Of a stretch of 64,000 nucleotides of DNA, positions 17,101 to 25,029 are shown piece after piece. The position numbers and the translations under genes are program-made. Location: positions 1 to 64,000 of the forward strand of contig DASQFN010000073.1 in NCBI GenBank assembly GCA_035633115.1, written 5' to 3'. Under the pieces are notes generated by a model. It was not told where the DNA came from. It worked only from the letters and a program-made list of their open reading frames with translations, and ran no database searches. This DNA comes from Gemmatimonadaceae bacterium. Its GTDB lineage: Bacteria > Gemmatimonadota > Gemmatimonadetes > Gemmatimonadales > Gemmatimonadaceae. How positions within the stretch are numbered: position 1 is the stretch's first letter; each line of letters starts with the position of its first letter.

Positions 17101-17601
17101 ATGCAAGGTTCGGCGCCGGCGCTTGCGCTGCGAGCTGTCACGCCCGCCGACGCCGATTGGATAAGACAACACGTTACCGATCGCTGGCATGCGGAGACGG
17201 TCGTCGCGCACGGTGAGGTGTTCCGTCCTCATGAGCTGCCTGGGTTTATCGCGCTGTGGGACGGAGAGCCGGTTGGTCTGGTCACCTATCGCATCGATGG
17301 TGACGGTTGCGAGATCGTCACCATCGACACCACCCGGCCCGGCTCAGGTATCGGCACAAGGTTGATCGACAGTGTGAAGGAAGTCGCCGAGCAAGCGCGT
17401 TGTCGCAGACTCTGGCTCCTGACGACGAATGACAATCTTCACGCACTGGGCTTTTACCAGAAGCGCGGCTTTTCTCTTGTGCGTGTACATGTCGGAGCAG
17501 CGAACGATGCCAGGCGGCTCAAGCCAAGCATTCCATTGATAGGGTTTCAGGGCATCCCGGTCAGGGACGACATCGAGCTCGAGATGCAGCTCGGCCGATG
17601 A
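17101..17601 (+). CDS. GNAT-family N-acetyltransferase
   Basis: 166 residues. The acetyl-CoA pocket motif is RPGSGIGTRLIDSV (about residues 79-92) and the closing LGFYQKRGFSLVRVH is the usual last strand and helix. Acceptor unknown. Start ATG at 17101, 19 bp after the HhH gene on the same strand. Confidence 0.85.
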   Translation: MQGSAPALALRAVTPADADWIRQHVTDRWHAETVVAHGEVFRPHELPGFIALWDGEPVGLVTYRIDGDGCEIVTIDTTRPGSGIGTRLIDSVKEVAEQARCRRLWLLTTNDNLHALGFYQKRGFSLVRVHVGAANDARRLKPSIPLIGFQGIPVRDDIELEMQLGR

Positions 17602-17759
17602 TTGCTCGCACGTCTGGCTTAGTGGTCGTGGCAACGATCGCATCCTGCACTCAATCGACTCACGAAGCTTCGTCATCCGTGCTCAGGCGGCGCTTGACTA
17701 GCTTTACAATGCAAAGTACTTTAGGGGAGATTCCTACACGGAGATTCAGATGTCGATGA
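17598..17759 (+). CDS. Possible small lipoprotein, too short for certainty
   Basis: 53 codons. The ATG overlaps the TGA of the GNAT gene (ATGA). The first 17 residues, MIARTSGLVVVATIASC, look like a lipoprotein signal with lipobox, then a Ser/Thr-rich stretch. The C-terminus is Arg-rich and runs 10 bases into the next gene, so it may be a decayed remnant. Confidence 0.35.
   Translation: MIARTSGLVVVATIASCTQSTHEASSSVLRRRLTSFTMQSTLGEIPTRRFRCR
17694..17722 (+). promoter_or_regulatory. Sigma-70-type promoter
   Basis: TTGACT (17694-17699), 17-bp spacer, TACTTT (17717-17722). It ends about 20 bp before the transcript start expected for the small membrane gene at 17750, which has a GGAG six bases ahead of its ATG. 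Confidence 0.55.
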
Positions 17760-18019
17760 AAGCCTTGCACGCCCTCGTCACCCTCGTCCTCGGATTCGCC
17801 GTCGGCATCGTATGGCTCAGGACATTCTGGAGCGACACGCACCGGGTGCCCCCGGCCATCCTCGCTGCGCCTGTTGCGGCTGGCGTCCTCGGCCTGGCGC
17901 ACTGGATCGCATACGACTTCTCCCTCGCGCACTGGGCCGGCGACTTCAGCCTGCTGCAGGCGCTGTTCAACATTTCGGTCGCGGCCGCTCTGCTCATGAG
18001 GCGGACGCAGCGCGCGTGA
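17750..18019 (+). CDS. Small membrane protein
   Basis: 89 residues, three hydrophobic segments (about 7-24 LHALVTLVLGFAVGIVWL, 36-55, 64-82), a few charged residues at the C-terminus (MRRTQRA). Own promoter and ribosome site. No family recognised. Confidence 0.6.
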   Translation: MSMKALHALVTLVLGFAVGIVWLRTFWSDTHRVPPAILAAPVAAGVLGLAHWIAYDFSLAHWAGDFSLLQALFNISVAAALLMRRTQRA

Positions 18020-18178
18020 CTTCGACCTAAACGCGCGACCTGACGTGCTCCTCTATCCGGCGGTCAGGGACCAGCCAGATCAAAGCCACTGTGACATAAA
18101 GAACGTGATCCGCTCCGTGGCCTGCGAGACGGGCGTGCTCATGCTTCGATTTCTCCATGACGGGCTGGAGGCTTGAAT

Positions 18179-18652
18179 ATGCGAATGCCACACGACGAAG
18201 GGGAAATCAGAGTGACCGATGAATCGACCGAACTCGGCGCAGGCATCGAAGGCAACGATGGAATTTTCGTTCTCCGTGCCAGCGAGGCTACGCGAAGCTG
18301 GAATGGAATTCGTTACAAGACAGGCCTCTCGGCGAAGAACGTGGGCGCGCGCCAGTTATCGATGAACGTGGCGACCATCCCGCCTGGAGGCGTCGCGTAC
18401 GCCCACATTCATGTGGGTTTCGAGGTGATGCTCTACATCCTGGAGGGTCGCGTTCGACACGACTTCGGCGATCGCCTGGCGCAGAGCATCGAGAATTCAG
18501 CGGGTGACTTCATCTTCATCGAGCCGGGCATTCCGCACGAGGTCTGCAATCTGAGCTCAACCGAGCCGGTGGTCGCGGTGGTTGCGCGGTCCGACGCCAG
18601 TGAGTGGGAGCACATCGTCGACTACCCGAGCGAGCGCCGGCCGCGCGCGTGA
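18179..18652 (+). CDS. Cupin-domain protein
   Basis: 157 residues from the ATG at 18179 with GGAGG seven bases upstream. Cupin motif 1 is HIHVGFEVMLYILEG (two His and a Glu as metal ligands) and motif 2 is PGIPHEVCNLS (third His). A one-domain cupin, probably binding a metal and a small ligand. The next gene overlaps its stop by 4 bp, so the two are likely co-translated. Confidence 0.82.
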   Translation: MRMPHDEGEIRVTDESTELGAGIEGNDGIFVLRASEATRSWNGIRYKTGLSAKNVGARQLSMNVATIPPGGVAYAHIHVGFEVMLYILEGRVRHDFGDRLAQSIENSAGDFIFIEPGIPHEVCNLSSTEPVVAVVARSDASEWEHIVDYPSERRPRA

Positions 18653-19203
18653 CGATCCTCGACGAATTTCTTCCGAAGCATCATTTCAACGAGTTCCATT
18701 CCACGCGAGTCCACGCGCCGCCAGAGGCCGTGTACGCCGCTGCAAGGCAGGTTACCGCGCGCGAGATCAGGCTTTTTCGAGTTCTCACCTGGATACGCTC
18801 CCCGCACATCGACAAGGCACCCGAAAGCATTCTCGCTCCGCCGCCTGATTCACCCGTGATCGACGTTGCGTTGCGGTCGGGCTTTCAGCTCCTTGGCGAA
18901 TCGCCTCCGCAGGAAATTGTTTTCGGCATGGTCCAGGGTCGCGAGCCGTACGCCACCACCCATCCTACTCCGCAGGATTTCAACGACCTGCGTCGGCCGG
19001 GCTACGCCAAGATCGCGATGAACTTCCACGTTTCTCCGGCGTCGAACGGATGGTCCACCCTGAGCACGGAGACTCGCATCTTCTGCACCGATGCGACTGC
19101 GCGCCGCCGCTTCGGCCGCTATTGGCGCATGATTCATCCGGGGAGTGCATTGATCAGACTCATGTGGCTCAGGGCAATCAAGTCGAGAGCAGAACGCCGT
19201 TAG
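18649..19203 (+). CDS. SRPBCC-like (DUF2867-type) protein
   Basis: 184 residues from a GTG at 18649 whose GTGA overlaps the cupin stop; a longer reading from 18604 would sit wholly inside the cupin gene. The N-terminal FHSTRVHAPPEAVYAAARQV and later AKIAMNFHVSPASNGWSTLS and TETRIFCTDATARRRFGRYW are the start, middle and end of a START/SRPBCC-type lipid-binding cup as seen in small uncharacterised bacterial proteins. Ligand unknown. Confidence 0.7.
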   Translation: MTILDEFLPKHHFNEFHSTRVHAPPEAVYAAARQVTAREIRLFRVLTWIRSPHIDKAPESILAPPPDSPVIDVALRSGFQLLGESPPQEIVFGMVQGREPYATTHPTPQDFNDLRRPGYAKIAMNFHVSPASNGWSTLSTETRIFCTDATARRRFGRYWRMIHPGSALIRLMWLRAIKSRAERR

Positions 19204-19236
19204 CGAGTTTATCTTGGTAAGACCTCCTCGACTGCA

Positions 19237-21474
19237 ATGACTGGAACATCGGAATCGACCGCCGTCGGCTTGCTCGACCAATACGCCATCGAGCGTGAGC
19301 TCGGAAGCGGCGGCATGGCGGTCGTGCATCTTGCCGAAGAGAGAAAGCATGCTCGCAAGGTCGCGATAAAAATCCTGCGGGCGGAGTTCACGGCATCCGT
19401 AGGAGCCGAGCGCTTCCTGCGCGAGATCGGAATCGCCGCGCGGCTTTCGCATCCACATATCGTTCCACTCATCGATTCCGGCGAGACTGAAGGGCAGCTC
19501 TACTACGTGTCGCCGTACGTGCCCGGCGGCTCGCTCCGAGACAGGCTTCGCCGCGAGAAGAAGCTTTCGCTGCGCGAGACACAGCGAATCACGCAGCAGA
19601 TTGCGACGGCACTCGATTACGCTCATCGGAATGGTTTCGTCCATCGCGACGTGAAGCCTGAGAACATCCTGTTCGCCGACGGGCACGCGCTGCTCGCCGA
19701 CTTCGGCATCGCTCACGCCCGGCGGGTGGCCGGCGGCGACGCGATCAGTGAAAGTGGGTTGGCAGTGGGCACGCCCGCTTACATGAGTCCCGAACAGGCA
19801 ACGGCGGAAGAAAATCTCGATGGTTCGTCCGACATTTACAGTCTGGCGTGCGTGGTTTATGAGATGCTCACCGGCGAGCCGCCATTTCACGGCTACAGCG
19901 CACGGGCCGTAATGGTCCGGCACGTGATGGAGACTCCCAGGCCCGCTCGCGCTCTGCAGCCCGACGTCCCGCCGGGAGTGGAACGGGCGCTTGCGCGCGC
20001 GTTGGCCAAGCGTCCCGAGGAGAGATTCGCGGGCGTGCTGGATTTCGCCGCCGCCATCGAGGGAGTTGGGCCGGACGGCGGCGTCGGTTTTTCCGCCGCG
20101 GTGCGCACTGTTGCCGTGCTGCCCTTCGTGAACGCGAGCTCCGATCCCGAGAACGAATACCTCAGCGACGGGATCACGGATGAGCTGATCAACGCTCTGG
20201 CGAAGGTCGAGGGTCTTCGCGTTGCGTCGCGAACGTCGGTTTTCGCACTAAAGGGTAAACCGCAGGACGTGCGTGCCATCGGCGCGCTGCTCGGCGCGTC
20301 GGTTGTGCTCGAGGGCACGGTGAGAAAGTCGCTCGAGCGGCTGCGGGTCACGGCACAGCTCACATCAGCCGACGATGGAAGGCTGCTGTGGTCCGAGCGA
20401 TTCGATCGCACCGTCAGCGATATGTTCGACATTCAGGATGAGCTCGCCGACATCATCGTGACGACGCTGCGCGGGACCTGGCTCGCCGAGCTCGACCAGC
20501 CTCTCCCCAAGCGCTATACCGAGAGCATCTCCGCTTACGGACTCTACCTCAAAGGTCGCTACGCCTGGAACAAGCGCACACAGGAGGGAGTGGCTGAGGG
20601 AATCGAGTACTTCGAGAAGGCGATCGCCGAAGATCCGGGCTACGCGCTCGCTTACACCGGGCTTGCAGATTCCTACGCGCTGCACGTGGACTACCGCAAC
20701 GTTCACGTGAGCAGTGGCTTCGAGCGAGCGAAGGAATACGCGAAAAAAGCTCTCGAGCTGGATGATTCACTGGCTGAGGCTCACGCCTCGCTCGCGTGGA
20801 CGCTTTTCATCTACGACTGGGACTGGGAAGGCGCGACGCGTGAGTTCCGGCGCGCGATCGAGCTCGATACCCGCTACGCAACCGCGCACCAATGGTATGC
20901 CTTCCTTCTCGCATCTCAGCAGCGGCTGGATGAGGCGCTCGTCGAGGCGCACACGTCGCAGGAGCTCGACCCCGCCTCGGTGTCCATTCGCCGGTCACTC
21001 GGCTACGCGTATCTCTACGCCCGCCGCTACGAGCAGGCGTGCTACCACGAGACGCGCGCGATCGCGATGAACCCCGCGGGCGAGGAGAGCTACCGTGTGC
21101 TCGGGCTGGCGCTGACGCTGGGCGGGCAGCATGAGGAAGCGGAGCGCGTGCTGCGCGAGGCAACGACCCTTGCCGCTGCGGGGACGTATACGAAAGCGAC
21201 TCTGGCTTACGCGCTGGCGCGAAACGGAAAGCGTGAATACGGCGAGGCCCTGGCTATAGAACTGGCTGAAAAGCGCGAGCTCGATTACGTGTCGCCCGTC
21301 GAGCTGGCGACGCTCCACATCGCTCTCGGGAACACGGAGAGTGCTCTGGACTGGATGCAGCGCGCCTATGACGAGCGAAGGGGTTGGATGGCCTATCTCA
21401 AGGTGCATCCGATCCTCGACCCCTTGCGTGATGAGCCCCGCTTTCAGGCGCTCGTGGCGAGGATGCGACTGTAG
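19237..21474 (+). CDS. Ser/Thr protein kinase with TolB-like and TPR regions
   Basis: 745 residues, three parts. Kinase domain (about 15-280): Gly loop GSGGMA (24-29), ATP Lys K45, catalytic H136-R-D138, DFG at 155-157, and activation segment GTPAYMSPEQA. Middle (about 290-430): TVAVLPFVNASSDPENEYLSDGITDELINAL, the FlgO/TolB-like segment common in adenylate-cyclase and kinase hybrids. C-terminal TPR array (about 440-745), for example AEDPGYALAYTGLADSYALH. No membrane helix, so cytoplasmic. Such architectures abound in Gemmatimonadota and Acidobacteriota; the input signal is unknown. It phosphorylates unknown partners. Confidence 0.93.
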   Translation: MTGTSESTAVGLLDQYAIERELGSGGMAVVHLAEERKHARKVAIKILRAEFTASVGAERFLREIGIAARLSHPHIVPLIDSGETEGQLYYVSPYVPGGSLRDRLRREKKLSLRETQRITQQIATALDYAHRNGFVHRDVKPENILFADGHALLADFGIAHARRVAGGDAISESGLAVGTPAYMSPEQATAEENLDGSSDIYSLACVVYEMLTGEPPFHGYSARAVMVRHVMETPRPARALQPDVPPGVERALARALAKRPEERFAGVLDFAAAIEGVGPDGGVGFSAAVRTVAVLPFVNASSDPENEYLSDGITDELINALAKVEGLRVASRTSVFALKGKPQDVRAIGALLGASVVLEGTVRKSLERLRVTAQLTSADDGRLLWSERFDRTVSDMFDIQDELADIIVTTLRGTWLAELDQPLPKRYTESISAYGLYLKGRYAWNKRTQEGVAEGIEYFEKAIAEDPGYALAYTGLADSYALHVDYRNVHVSSGFERAKEYAKKALELDDSLAEAHASLAWTLFIYDWDWEGATREFRRAIELDTRYATAHQWYAFLLASQQRLDEALVEAHTSQELDPASVSIRRSLGYAYLYARRYEQACYHETRAIAMNPAGEESYRVLGLALTLGGQHEEAERVLREATTLAAAGTYTKATLAYALARNGKREYGEALAIELAEKRELDYVSPVELATLHIALGNTESALDWMQRAYDERRGWMAYLKVHPILDPLRDEPRFQALVARMRL

Positions 21475-21493
21475 CTCGAGTTGTCTGAGCGAT

Positions 21494-22426
21494 TCAAAGC
21501 TTCAGGTCCCACGTCTGACCCACGAGGCCGCTTCCAAACAGGGTGTGCGGCTCCTCTTTGGCGAGCTTGAAGCCTCTGCTCTCGTAGATGCGGCGCGCCG
21601 CATGAAGGACGTCGTTCGTCCACAGTGTCAGCTTCCGGTAGCCGGCACGTCCGGCGAACGCGATGCACTCGTCGACCAGGCGACTTCCGAGACCCACGCT
21701 TCGCGCTTCAGGCTCGACGAGAAGGAGACGCAGCTTCGCCGTGGTGTCGGATTTTCGGACGACGAAGACCGAACCGACACGTCTGGCATCGAGCTCGGCG
21801 ATCCAGCAGCGATCACTCACGGGGTCGAAGTTGCGTATGAAATCTGAGACGATTCCTGCGACAATTCCCTCGAATCGCTCGTCCCAGCCGTATTCGCTCG
21901 AATAGAGTGCACCATGTCGTTCCACGACCCAGCCCATGTCGCCGGGACGGTGTGAGCGAAGCTTGATCCGTCCGGCATCCGGGGTCCCAACGCCAGGCGA
22001 GAGCAAGCCTTCGATCGCGCCCATTGCATCGGCGAGCTGCTGCTGGGCCGCACCGGACAAGACCGCTAGGATTTTGCCGATCTGATCGCTCGATCGGTAA
22101 TCGAGGCTCCTGAATGCGGCGCGACCGGATGGAGTGAGATCCAGAATCTGCTGCCGTCCGTCATTCGACGAGCGTGAACGCCGGATCAGGTGCCGTCGCT
22201 CGAGTGAGCGCAGGCTTCGGCTGAGGTACCCGAAATCCATGTCCAGCTTTCGGCTGAGCTCGACGGCGATGATCCGCTTTCCCGTGCCCAGCTCGTACAG
22301 AATGCGCGCCTCGGCGAGCGAGAACGGCGTTCGAAGGCGGCGCTCTTGGAGAAGGCCGACGTGTCTCGTGTAGAACCGGTTGAACTTTCGCACGGATCGT
22401 ATCGTCGTGCGCGACGGTCGTGCCAT
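21494..22426 (-). CDS. MarR-type regulator fused to GNAT acetyltransferase
   Basis: 310 residues. Residues 1-145 are a MarR winged helix (TPFSLAEARILYELGTG, then LSRKLDMDFGYLSRSLRSLE, the recognition helix). Residues about 155-310 are a GNAT domain with RSVGLGSRLVDECIAFA as CoA motif and RRIYESRGFKLAKEE at the end. The fusion is a known architecture; the acetyl acceptor and effector are unknown. A short palindrome upstream of the start (22470-22482) may be its own operator. Confidence 0.9.
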   Translation of the reverse strand: MARPSRTTIRSVRKFNRFYTRHVGLLQERRLRTPFSLAEARILYELGTGKRIIAVELSRKLDMDFGYLSRSLRSLERRHLIRRSRSSNDGRQQILDLTPSGRAAFRSLDYRSSDQIGKILAVLSGAAQQQLADAMGAIEGLLSPGVGTPDAGRIKLRSHRPGDMGWVVERHGALYSSEYGWDERFEGIVAGIVSDFIRNFDPVSDRCWIAELDARRVGSVFVVRKSDTTAKLRLLLVEPEARSVGLGSRLVDECIAFAGRAGYRKLTLWTNDVLHAARRIYESRGFKLAKEEPHTLFGSGLVGQTWDLKL

Positions 22427-22469
22427 GCCCGCTCCCCGTCCGATCTTTCTTCAAGGGGAGCAGAATTAG

Positions 22470-22482
22470 TTGACTTTGTCAA
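22470..22482. promoter_or_regulatory. Possible MarR operator
   Basis: TTGACTTTGTCAA is a perfect inverted repeat (TTGAC, 3-base centre, GTCAA) 44 bp upstream of the MarR-GNAT start. Its left arm overlaps a TTGACA-like -35 element on the minus strand. Position and symmetry suit autoregulation. Confidence 0.4.
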
Positions 22483-22624
22483 GTATCTCGCCTACGCGAC
22501 AAATCGACGCGTGAATGCCCCGAATGGTGAAGCGAGGCGAGCGGATGAGCCTTACAGCGCTGGAACAAGCTGGCGATAGCACTCCGAAATTCCAGCCTAC
22601 GCCATCATCCGCCAGCCCCCTTCA

Positions 22625-22650
22625 GGGAGCGCGAAACTAGTCGCGCTCCC
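22625..22650. terminator. Hairpin after the sugar dehydrogenase gene
   Basis: GGGAGCGCGA (22625-22634), 6-base loop, TCGCGCTCCC (22641-22650): perfect 10-bp stem starting 10 bp past the stop of the minus-strand gene. There is no clear U run, so termination is probable but not certain. The rest of 22483-22659 shows nothing. Confidence 0.5.
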
Positions 22651-22659
22651 TCCGCCGCA

Positions 22660-24303
22660 TCATGAGCATCGGTTCGGATTGCATTTCACCCGTCTCGTCG
22701 CGGTCGACTGGCTCCACGTAGGCGTTGTGGTGAGCCTCACGGTGTAGGTCCACCTCGCCCTGAACGTATGCGACGTGGTCACACCGGTGGCTGTTGCCCC
22801 GTTGCCGAAATCCCAGCTGTACGACAACGCGCCGGTCGACGTGCTCGCGTTGAACGAGCACGTCAGGCCTGAGCAGCTCGTGGTGAAGAGCGCAACCGAT
22901 GGCTCCGGCGGCGGTGGGGGCGGCGGCGGTGGAGGTGCGACAGTGTAGCTCAGCTTGTAAATCGTTCCGCTCTGATCGTCCGAGATGTAGATGGCCCCGT
23001 CCGGTGCAACAGCCGCATCGACGGGGCGGCCCCAGTTCGTCCCACCGGTCAACCATCCCGTGACGAGATCCATCTGTGCAGCAGGAAGCTGCGTCGTCGG
23101 ATCCCAGGGGAAATAGACAACCTTGTAGCCGGTCTTCGCCGCGCGGTTCCACGAGCCGTGCAATGGAACGACCGCGCCGTTCTGGTAATCGCTCGGCGCA
23201 TTTGTCCCTTGCAGGAAGATCAGTCCCAGCGGCGCCGAGTGCGCCTGGATTCCCTTGTCGATGCGGTCGGCGGCGCTGCAGTCGAGGCGCGAGCCATCGG
23301 CGTTCTGCTCGACATCGCGGTCGAACGGCATGCTGTTCATGCCGCTCGGCGAATCCGGATTCGGGTTGCAGAACGGCCAGCCGTAATTTCCGCCATCACG
23401 AATTCGGGTGAACTCGTCCGGCGGATGGTTGTCCACGTACGACTGCATCACTTTGCCGTAGTCGTCCGTGCCGTCGCCGCTCCAGTCGTTATGGAACGGG
23501 TAGGCGATGTTGTCGCGGTTGTTGATGACTACCCAGAGGGTGCTTGTTCCCGGGACATGGGCGAGTCCTTCCGCGTTACGAACGCCGCGCGCGAAGATCC
23601 GGCCGCCGGTCCCGTCGGCGTTGTACAGGTAGATCGAGGCGCGTACCGGATTGCTCTGAGTATCGGAGAGGCACGCGTTGCACGATGACGCAATGGAGAC
23701 GTAAAGCGAGTTTCCGTTGAGGGCGATGTTCTTCAGCGCGTGACCACCACCACCGGGAAGACTGGGGATGACGACCTGTCGCCCCTGTCCTGTGAGGTCG
23801 CCGCTCGTGTACGTGTAGCGCGCAACCTTGTCGGTCTCGGCCACATATAGGTAGGTAGTCCCGTTCAATGTGTGAAATACGATGTCGTGCGGCTGATTCA
23901 GTCCCGACGCCCACGTGGAGACCGTGGGATCAGCGCCGTTCACCCCGGGACGCACGATGCGGACGCTGCCTGCGCCGGGGTTCGACACGAGAACATCTCC
24001 GTTTGGCGCAACAGCCATGAAGCGCGCTCCACCGATACGAGCAAAGACCGAGATGGAGAAGTTCGGCGGGATGGTGAGATAGCGATCGACGTCGAAAGGC
24101 GCCGTGCGCATACTCGCCGGCACCTGCACCAGCACAGTCAGCGAAGCGGCCGGAGGAGCCACGGTAGTGGATGCGATGCGCTGATTGTCTGCGCCGGGTC
24201 CGGTGACGGGGGGCGCGACGTCTTTCGAGCAAGCGGCAAGGACCAGCAGCGGCCAAACGGCTCTGCGTGCCGACAGAAGCTTCGACGAGATGTGTAGCGG
24301 CAT
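22660..24303 (-). CDS. Exported PQQ-type sugar dehydrogenase with PKD domain
   Basis: 547 residues from the ATG at 24303 (GAGG 6 bases upstream); ATG 24309 and TTG 24339 are less well placed. Lipoprotein signal (PLLVLAACSKD). The beta-propeller of the soluble glucose/sorbosone dehydrogenase family follows: SGLNQPHDIVFH, GGGGHALKNIAL (the catalytic-His region of that family), ARGVRNAEGLAHVPGT, RIRDGGNYGWPFCNP, and DAAVAPDGAIYISDDQSG. After a ten-Pro linker (about 468-477) comes a PKD-type domain (SYSWDFGNGATATGV). It likely oxidises an aldose or related compound outside the cytoplasm with PQQ; no PQQ synthesis gene is seen here. Confidence 0.88.
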   Translation of the reverse strand: MPLHISSKLLSARRAVWPLLVLAACSKDVAPPVTGPGADNQRIASTTVAPPAASLTVLVQVPASMRTAPFDVDRYLTIPPNFSISVFARIGGARFMAVAPNGDVLVSNPGAGSVRIVRPGVNGADPTVSTWASGLNQPHDIVFHTLNGTTYLYVAETDKVARYTYTSGDLTGQGRQVVIPSLPGGGGHALKNIALNGNSLYVSIASSCNACLSDTQSNPVRASIYLYNADGTGGRIFARGVRNAEGLAHVPGTSTLWVVINNRDNIAYPFHNDWSGDGTDDYGKVMQSYVDNHPPDEFTRIRDGGNYGWPFCNPNPDSPSGMNSMPFDRDVEQNADGSRLDCSAADRIDKGIQAHSAPLGLIFLQGTNAPSDYQNGAVVPLHGSWNRAAKTGYKVVYFPWDPTTQLPAAQMDLVTGWLTGGTNWGRPVDAAVAPDGAIYISDDQSGTIYKLSYTVAPPPPPPPPPPEPSVALFTTSCSGLTCSFNASTSTGALSYSWDFGNGATATGVTTSHTFRARWTYTVRLTTTPTWSQSTATRRVKCNPNRCS

Positions 24304-24461
24304 TTGCATCCTCGAGGCGCGGTGAAGCTTGTTATTCAAGCCGCAACAACTGCGCCCTTTTCACCTGGGGGCGATCGCTTGCAGCGAGCGCCCGTGACCG
24401 CCATGTTCATCGGCTGGCTCATGTCGGTATCGCGATTCGATCTCTTTCCCGGAGGATTTTG

Positions 24462-24941
24462 ATGCGCCTAATTACCCTGCTCTGCTCCGCCGCTCTTCTC
24501 ATCGCGTGCGCGAAGACCGAGGATGCGCCGCCAGTGGATACGGGAATGGCGGTTGCGCCGGCAACTGTCCCCGAAGCAGCGCCCGCTGCTGCTCCCATCG
24601 ATCTCAAGACTGTCGCGGGGAAATACGCTTTCACAGGAAAGAATGAAGCGGGTGACACCACGCTCGTGACCTACGAGCTCGATGCGACCGCCGACACAAC
24701 CGGCTGGATGCTCACCTTTCCAAAGCGGAAGCCGATCGCGCAGCGCGTCATCTCTGTTGCAGGCGACAGCATTGTCCTCGAGTCAGGTCCTTACGCCAGC
24801 GAGATCTACAAGGGCGTTCAGGTCCGAACGCACACGGTCTACCGGCTCAAGGATGGAAAACTCGTCGGGCGAACTGTTGCCCGGTACGAAGGGGGGCCCG
24901 ACTCAGTCCGCATCGTGATGAGCGAAGGAATCCGGAAGTAG
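24462..24941 (+). CDS. Small lipoprotein
   Basis: 159 residues from the ATG at 24462 with GGAGG six bases upstream. Signal MRLITLLCSAALLIAC with lipobox LIAC, an Ala/Pro-rich spacer to about residue 45, then a compact beta-rich domain (AGKYAFTGKNEAGDTTLVTY ... DGKLVGRTVARYEGGPDSV) resembling small calycin-like folds. Function unknown. Ends ahead of a strong bidirectional terminator. Confidence 0.75.
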   Translation: MRLITLLCSAALLIACAKTEDAPPVDTGMAVAPATVPEAAPAAAPIDLKTVAGKYAFTGKNEAGDTTLVTYELDATADTTGWMLTFPKRKPIAQRVISVAGDSIVLESGPYASEIYKGVQVRTHTVYRLKDGKLVGRTVARYEGGPDSVRIVMSEGIRK

Positions 24942-24991
24942 GCTCTGCCACGCACTCACCGAACCCGTAAACTGATTTCAGCTCGAGGATC

Positions 24992-25024
24992 GGAAGGGCG
25001 CGCGACAACGTCGCGCGCCCTTCC
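24992..25024. terminator. Strong bidirectional terminator
   Basis: GGAAGGGCGCGCGAC (24992-25006), loop AAC, GTCGCGCGCCCTTCC (25010-25024): a perfect 15-bp stem between two convergent genes. Confidence 0.85.
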
Positions 25025-25029
25025 GTACA

